Shown here: positions 37,778-40,403 of the stretch, one piece after another
Position numbering within the stretch: position 1 is the stretch's first letter
Layout of the letters: the number at the start of each line of letters is the position of its first letter
Source: a virus
Direction: 5' to 3' (one strand)
Virus record (IMG/VR): IMGVR_UViG_3300048597_000182
Coordinates: 1 to 40,403 of that record
Length of the DNA: 40,403 nt
Notes under the pieces: generated by a model
The model's database searches: none
The model's input: the letters and a program-made list of their open reading frames with translations, nothing else
Told to the model about the DNA's origin: nothing
Program-made: the position numbers and the translations under genes

Positions 37778-38677
37778 CTAGGTTGTGGACGTGTCAGACT
37801 GCGGCAGCTTCGCCCGCAGCCGGTCGATGAGTTGATCCGCCTGTTGTTGCGTCAGCAGGTGGAGTGCTTCAACGCCGAACGCGGAGCGAAGGCCGGCGAT
37901 AAATGGCGTTTCGGCGATGCTGAGCTTGCTCTGAAGCGTTGAGATTTCGACGATTTGATCTTGTGTTATCAACTGCCGGGGCGTGCCGGCATTGAGCCAT
38001 TCGGCGAGCGGCTGCCAGAACGACGGCCCGGGTTGGTACTCACCAAGCCCGGCGTAGATGCTGCATCGGGTCTTGCTCACCCGTAGCTTGTTGTCGGGGT
38101 CGATGTCGCCGACGAGGTCAAATTCGTACTCGATTCCATCGCGCATGACCGGCGCCGTGCCGATCTTGCGCGGGACCATCTTGCCCCGGTGATCCGGTTC
38201 GAGGATGTACTCTGTCTTGGTCCTCATCGTGGTAATGACATGGCACGGGCAAGCGAGGATCGCGTCTACCATGCGCCGGAACACCGGCGTCACCGTCCGC
38301 CACGCCGCGTAGCTGTTGCCATTTCCGGCGACGTTATCAACCATCTCCAACGCCCCGCCTTTGCCCATCCAGGCATGGCTGAGGCTGTCGATCACGAGCA
38401 CTTCGTACCGTTCGGCGGCGGCCGCGTGGATCGCCGCCTCATACTTTCGCGGGTCGTACTCCGTGAGTTCGAGGACGTCGAACTCCCACGGTTTGCCGTC
38501 GGGGGCTTCCCCTGCGTACTTGCTCGCGGCGCCGTGTTCGGTGTCGATGACCGCGACCCGGCTGCCGAACGCCGTCGCGGCCCGCAGGGCCGTGTAGGTC
38601 TTGCCCGACCCCGATGGCCCGTCCAGGGCGATCCGGGCCTTGAGTTGTTCGCGTGTCGCCTTCTTGAACATCGTCAT
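37778..38677 (-). CDS. RecA-fold ATPase (Sak4-like)
   Basis: A 299-residue protein from ATG 38677 behind GGGAGGAAC. Walker A GPSGSGKT at 20-27 and Walker B YEVLVIDSLSHAW (about 91-103). The rest follows phage AAA proteins of the Sak4 type (ITTMRTKTEYILEPDHRGKM; PRKIGTAPVMRDGIEYEFDL). They promote single-strand annealing and recombination. The C-terminal ~70 residues form a helical domain (SKLSIAETPFIAGLRSAFGV, then LLTQQQADQLIDRLR). Confidence 0.85.
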   Translation of the reverse strand: MTMFKKATREQLKARIALDGPSGSGKTYTALRAATAFGSRVAVIDTEHGAASKYAGEAPDGKPWEFDVLELTEYDPRKYEAAIHAAAAERYEVLVIDSLSHAWMGKGGALEMVDNVAGNGNSYAAWRTVTPVFRRMVDAILACPCHVITTMRTKTEYILEPDHRGKMVPRKIGTAPVMRDGIEYEFDLVGDIDPDNKLRVSKTRCSIYAGLGEYQPGPSFWQPLAEWLNAGTPRQLITQDQIVEISTLQSKLSIAETPFIAGLRSAFGVEALHLLTQQQADQLIDRLRAKLPQSDTSTT

Positions 38678-38699
38678 CGTCAGTTCCTCCCGTTGTCAA

Positions 38700-38724
38700 A
38701 ACTCCCCGCCGGGTGCCGCAGTGG
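38700..38724 (-). repeat. leader repeat, copy 1
   Basis: A 25-bp sequence upstream of the Sak4-like ATPase gene that recurs with two mismatches (23/25) at 39736-39760 upstream of the ParB-like gene. On the minus strand both read CCACTG-GGCA-CCGGCGGGG and lie 23 and 32 bases before a start codon. The surrounding gap 38678-38789 has no gene. Confidence 0.6.
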
Positions 38725-38789
38725 GAAAAGTAACCATGCCATACCACGCCCCGCCTTTCCCAGCCCGAGCACGCCTGTCCACACCCGGT

Positions 38790-39704
38790 CTAATCCCCAG
38801 CCTGGTTATCAACGTATCGTGGAGGCCGTCCCAGTATCGCGGGGAACCTCTCGTCGTTTGCCCACTTCAGAAAAGGCACGTTTTTGTGTTCAGCGAATGC
38901 GTTGAACGCTTTGATCAATACGGCCATCGTCCACGGTCTTGAGAGAATGTGCTTGCTTGATCTCGCGTTGTTTACTGTGCGTATCAAAACAGCGACAGGC
39001 TCCGTGGCGCCCCCTGCGATCGTCTCCCTGAGATTGCGCCAGAATCGCTCCACAACTTCGGCGTTAATGGTCGATTGCCTCGACAGAAAATAGCACGAGC
39101 CAGCAATGGCAGGGCCAATGCCGTTAATGCTTTTGTTGATGGCTCTGCCAGCATCGCACGCTTCGATAATTAGGGGCATCGAATTGCCGACGTACGACAA
39201 CAGTTCGTCATTGCTCGCGAAGGCTGACGTGCGTTTGGTGAGACTCAGCATACCACGGTCGTAGTGCATGACTGCTGCCGCCACAGCATGGAGGGTCTTG
39301 GCGTCTGAATGCCCGCTGATCGTCAGCACGTTTGCCCCAGACCTCGAATGTCCGGCGTCAATGGTCGTGAACGCTGCGGGGTTGATGCCAGTCACCACCG
39401 CCGTTGTGATCGGGACGCCGGCTTCCATGATAGCTCTTAGTCTGTGTTCGCCGTTTAGCCTGGCTCCGCATGCCGCGAAAACGATCGGTTCCCCGTTGAC
39501 TTGCCACTGCCCTGCTTTCATTGTCGCAACGTAACGGTTGACGACTCTGTAGTTGATGTTTCGGTTCCTGATATTCACGACCGCCGGCTGATAGCTCGGT
39601 TCGTCCAGAATCTTCTTGGCCAGCTCGGGCGTGATGGTGACGACACGGAACTGTGCCCCGTGCGCGTCAACCTTGTGCTGTTCCATGAGGTCGTTAATGT
39701 TCAC
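38790..39704 (-). CDS. ParB-like nuclease-domain protein
   Basis: A 304-residue protein from GTG 39704 behind GGAGTAAAG. Residues 15-110 match the ParB N-terminal (CTPase/nuclease) fold used in phage proteins: RNINYRVVNRYVATMKAGQW, then ARLNGEHRLRAIMEAGVPIT (GEHRLRA in place of the GERRxRA box), then FTTIDAGHSRSGANVLTISG. The C-terminal part is helical. The gene is noticeably lower in GC than its neighbours, which suggests more recent acquisition. Likely a DNA-binding accessory of replication or a regulator. Confidence 0.75.
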   Translation of the reverse strand: MNINDLMEQHKVDAHGAQFRVVTITPELAKKILDEPSYQPAVVNIRNRNINYRVVNRYVATMKAGQWQVNGEPIVFAACGARLNGEHRLRAIMEAGVPITTAVVTGINPAAFTTIDAGHSRSGANVLTISGHSDAKTLHAVAAAVMHYDRGMLSLTKRTSAFASNDELLSYVGNSMPLIIEACDAGRAINKSINGIGPAIAGSCYFLSRQSTINAEVVERFWRNLRETIAGGATEPVAVLIRTVNNARSSKHILSRPWTMAVLIKAFNAFAEHKNVPFLKWANDERFPAILGRPPRYVDNQAGD

Positions 39705-39735
39705 TGGTCTTTACTCCGTTGCGTGTCCGGCATCA

Positions 39736-39760
39736 AACTCCCCGCCGGTTGCCACAGTGG
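39736..39760 (-). repeat. leader repeat, copy 2
   Basis: The second copy of the 25-bp element at 38700-38724. It lies between the tRNA-like element and the ParB-like gene. The repeats bracket the ParB-like gene as direct repeats, so they may be regulatory leaders or the borders of an inserted gene. Confidence 0.6.
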
Positions 39761-39860
39761 CCACCGCCGCCGCGCTCGCGGTCGTCGGTCGGGACGGGCT
39801 GGCGTGCGTCCGATCGTGTGCCAATCGCGCCGCCCGTTTGCCCCGCCCGGCGGGGTGTAT

Positions 39861-39968
39861 AGCTCTCACCGGGAGTCGAACCCGGCCCGGCAACGCACCG
39901 GTGCAACCCTCGCAGCGGGAAGAGCCGGGGACATTAACCCACCCAAGCCGCTTGCGTGTTGTGAGAGC
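39861..39968 (-). tRNA. tRNA-like element, no clear anticodon
   Basis: On the minus strand GCTCTCA (39968-39962) pairs perfectly with TGAGAGC (39868-39862) as a 7-bp acceptor stem. Immediately inside is a canonical T-arm, CCGGG-TTCGACT-CCCGG, and T follows as the discriminator. GGGTGGGTTAATGTCCC resembles a D-arm. Total length is 108 bases, longer than a normal tRNA, with about 76 bases between acceptor and T-arm. I could not place a standard anticodon stem-loop. It could be a degraded, unusual or inserted tRNA, or a tRNA mimic. Confidence 0.5.
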
Positions 39969-39984
39969 AGGTCACGATTCACTG

Positions 39985-40403
39985 TCATTGTCGCTTCGGC
40001 CCCGATCGCACGAAGTCACGCCGCTTGAGCTTGACCATTCGGCCGTCAATGTGATGCCACACCACGCCCTCGATGTCGCGGGCCATCAGGTACGCGCGAA
40101 GGCCGTCGAAGTCGCGCGGGCAGTCGTGGAGCACGTCAGCGCCATGACGGACCAGAACATGACTGGCAAAGCCCTCGGGGTTGCCTTGGATCTTCGGCCC
40201 GCACAGCTCGAGTGTGCCATCGGACCAGTCATCCAAAACGGCAAACGCCTCGCGGTGCCAGCGGTCCTCCGGCCCGTCTCCGACCGGCAGCCAGCCCGGC
40301 CAATGGCCAGTGATTGTGTCAGCGTCCTGAGCCGGCTCGAATCCGTCCGGCGGCTGCTTGCCTTTTTGGGCGTCGTACCGCTTGTACAGCCCCCCGTCGC
40401 GGA
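39985..40403 (-). CDS. RNA ligase, C-terminal part (cut by the window edge)
   Basis: 139 residues, running off the right edge. GLYKRYDAQKGKQPPDGFEP, then DADTITGHWPGWLPVG, DRWHREAF, and IEGVVWHHIDGRMVKLKRRD follow the RNA ligases of the nucleotidyltransferase superfamily (phage-type, DUF5565-like): EGVVWH is motif IV and VKLKRR motif V, whose Lys residues contact the nucleotide. The active-site KxDG (motif I) would be outside the window. Such ligases rejoin cut RNA, often tRNA cleaved by host defence nucleases. The tRNA-like element lies 16 bases downstream. Confidence 0.82.
   Translation of the reverse strand, partial: RDGGLYKRYDAQKGKQPPDGFEPAQDADTITGHWPGWLPVGDGPEDRWHREAFAVLDDWSDGTLELCGPKIQGNPEGFASHVLVRHGADVLHDCPRDFDGLRAYLMARDIEGVVWHHIDGRMVKLKRRDFVRSGPKRQ

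Noticed and set aside
39861-39968. Selenocysteine tRNA
   Set aside because: The length and an 8-bp acceptor possibility were suggestive, but there is no TCA anticodon in a suitable loop.
1-40403. The window as a complete circular genome
   Set aside because: Joining the right end to the left end keeps the RNA ligase frame open for only about 20 codons and gives no KxDG active-site motif, so the ends do not belong together.

Overview
The window is a 40.4 kb, high-GC stretch that reads as most of the genome of a temperate, siphovirus-like phage or prophage. It is gene-dense. Almost everything from 4.5 kb to the right edge lies on the minus strand, with neighbouring start and stop codons overlapping (ATGA, GTGA, TGATG). 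The tyrosine integrase with its small DNA-binding partner, the Cys-rich glycosyltransferase-like protein and the high GC all suggest a planctomycete host. That host call is inference; no ribosomal or housekeeping gene is present to confirm it. The right edge cuts an RNA ligase gene.

Reading with transcription (right to left): 40.4-37.1 kb holds an RNA ligase (partial), a tRNA-like element, a ParB-like protein, a RecA-fold ATPase of the Sak4 type and an SSB-like protein. 37.1-34.4 kb is a primase/helicase whose 3' end carries 12 copies of GTCGGCGC around an AT-rich tract, a good candidate replication origin. 34.4-29.8 kb is a run of about 14 tiny overlapping genes, including a sigma-region-2-like protein with zinc ribbons, several further zinc-ribbon proteins, a PDDEXK-like nuclease and an HNH nuclease. 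29.7-23.5 kb is an HK97-type packaging and head module: small and large terminase, portal, S49 protease, major capsid, two putative head proteins. 23.1-12.4 kb holds connectors, tail tube, tail assembly chaperone with a clear -1 frameshift site, a short tape measure and tail-tip proteins including a glycosyltransferase-like protein and a spike-base-like protein. 12.4-8.0 kb holds small membrane proteins and a membrane-anchored papain-fold cysteine peptidase, a plausible lysis region. 7.9-4.5 kb holds a DNA methyltransferase, a metallophosphoesterase, a C39-like peptidase and a truncated second methyltransferase.

The left end is the lysogeny and regulatory part. An XRE-type regulator (plus strand, 954-1283) faces a minus-strand operon (728-62) that ends in a csrA homologue. 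Between them lie two near-identical 14-bp palindromic operators and a well-formed promoter. Next come a winged-helix gene on the minus strand, the small HTH (excisionase-like) gene and the integrase, then a 435-bp non-coding stretch with hairpins, terminators and a promoter, then four small plus-strand genes.

The items most worth following are: the phage-borne CsrA together with an ACAAGGAT-bearing hairpin that buries a start codon at 11.85 kb; the sigma-like/zinc-ribbon gene array with repeated gene-junction sequences; the iteron and AT-rich cluster; and a 108-nt tRNA-like element beside an RNA ligase.
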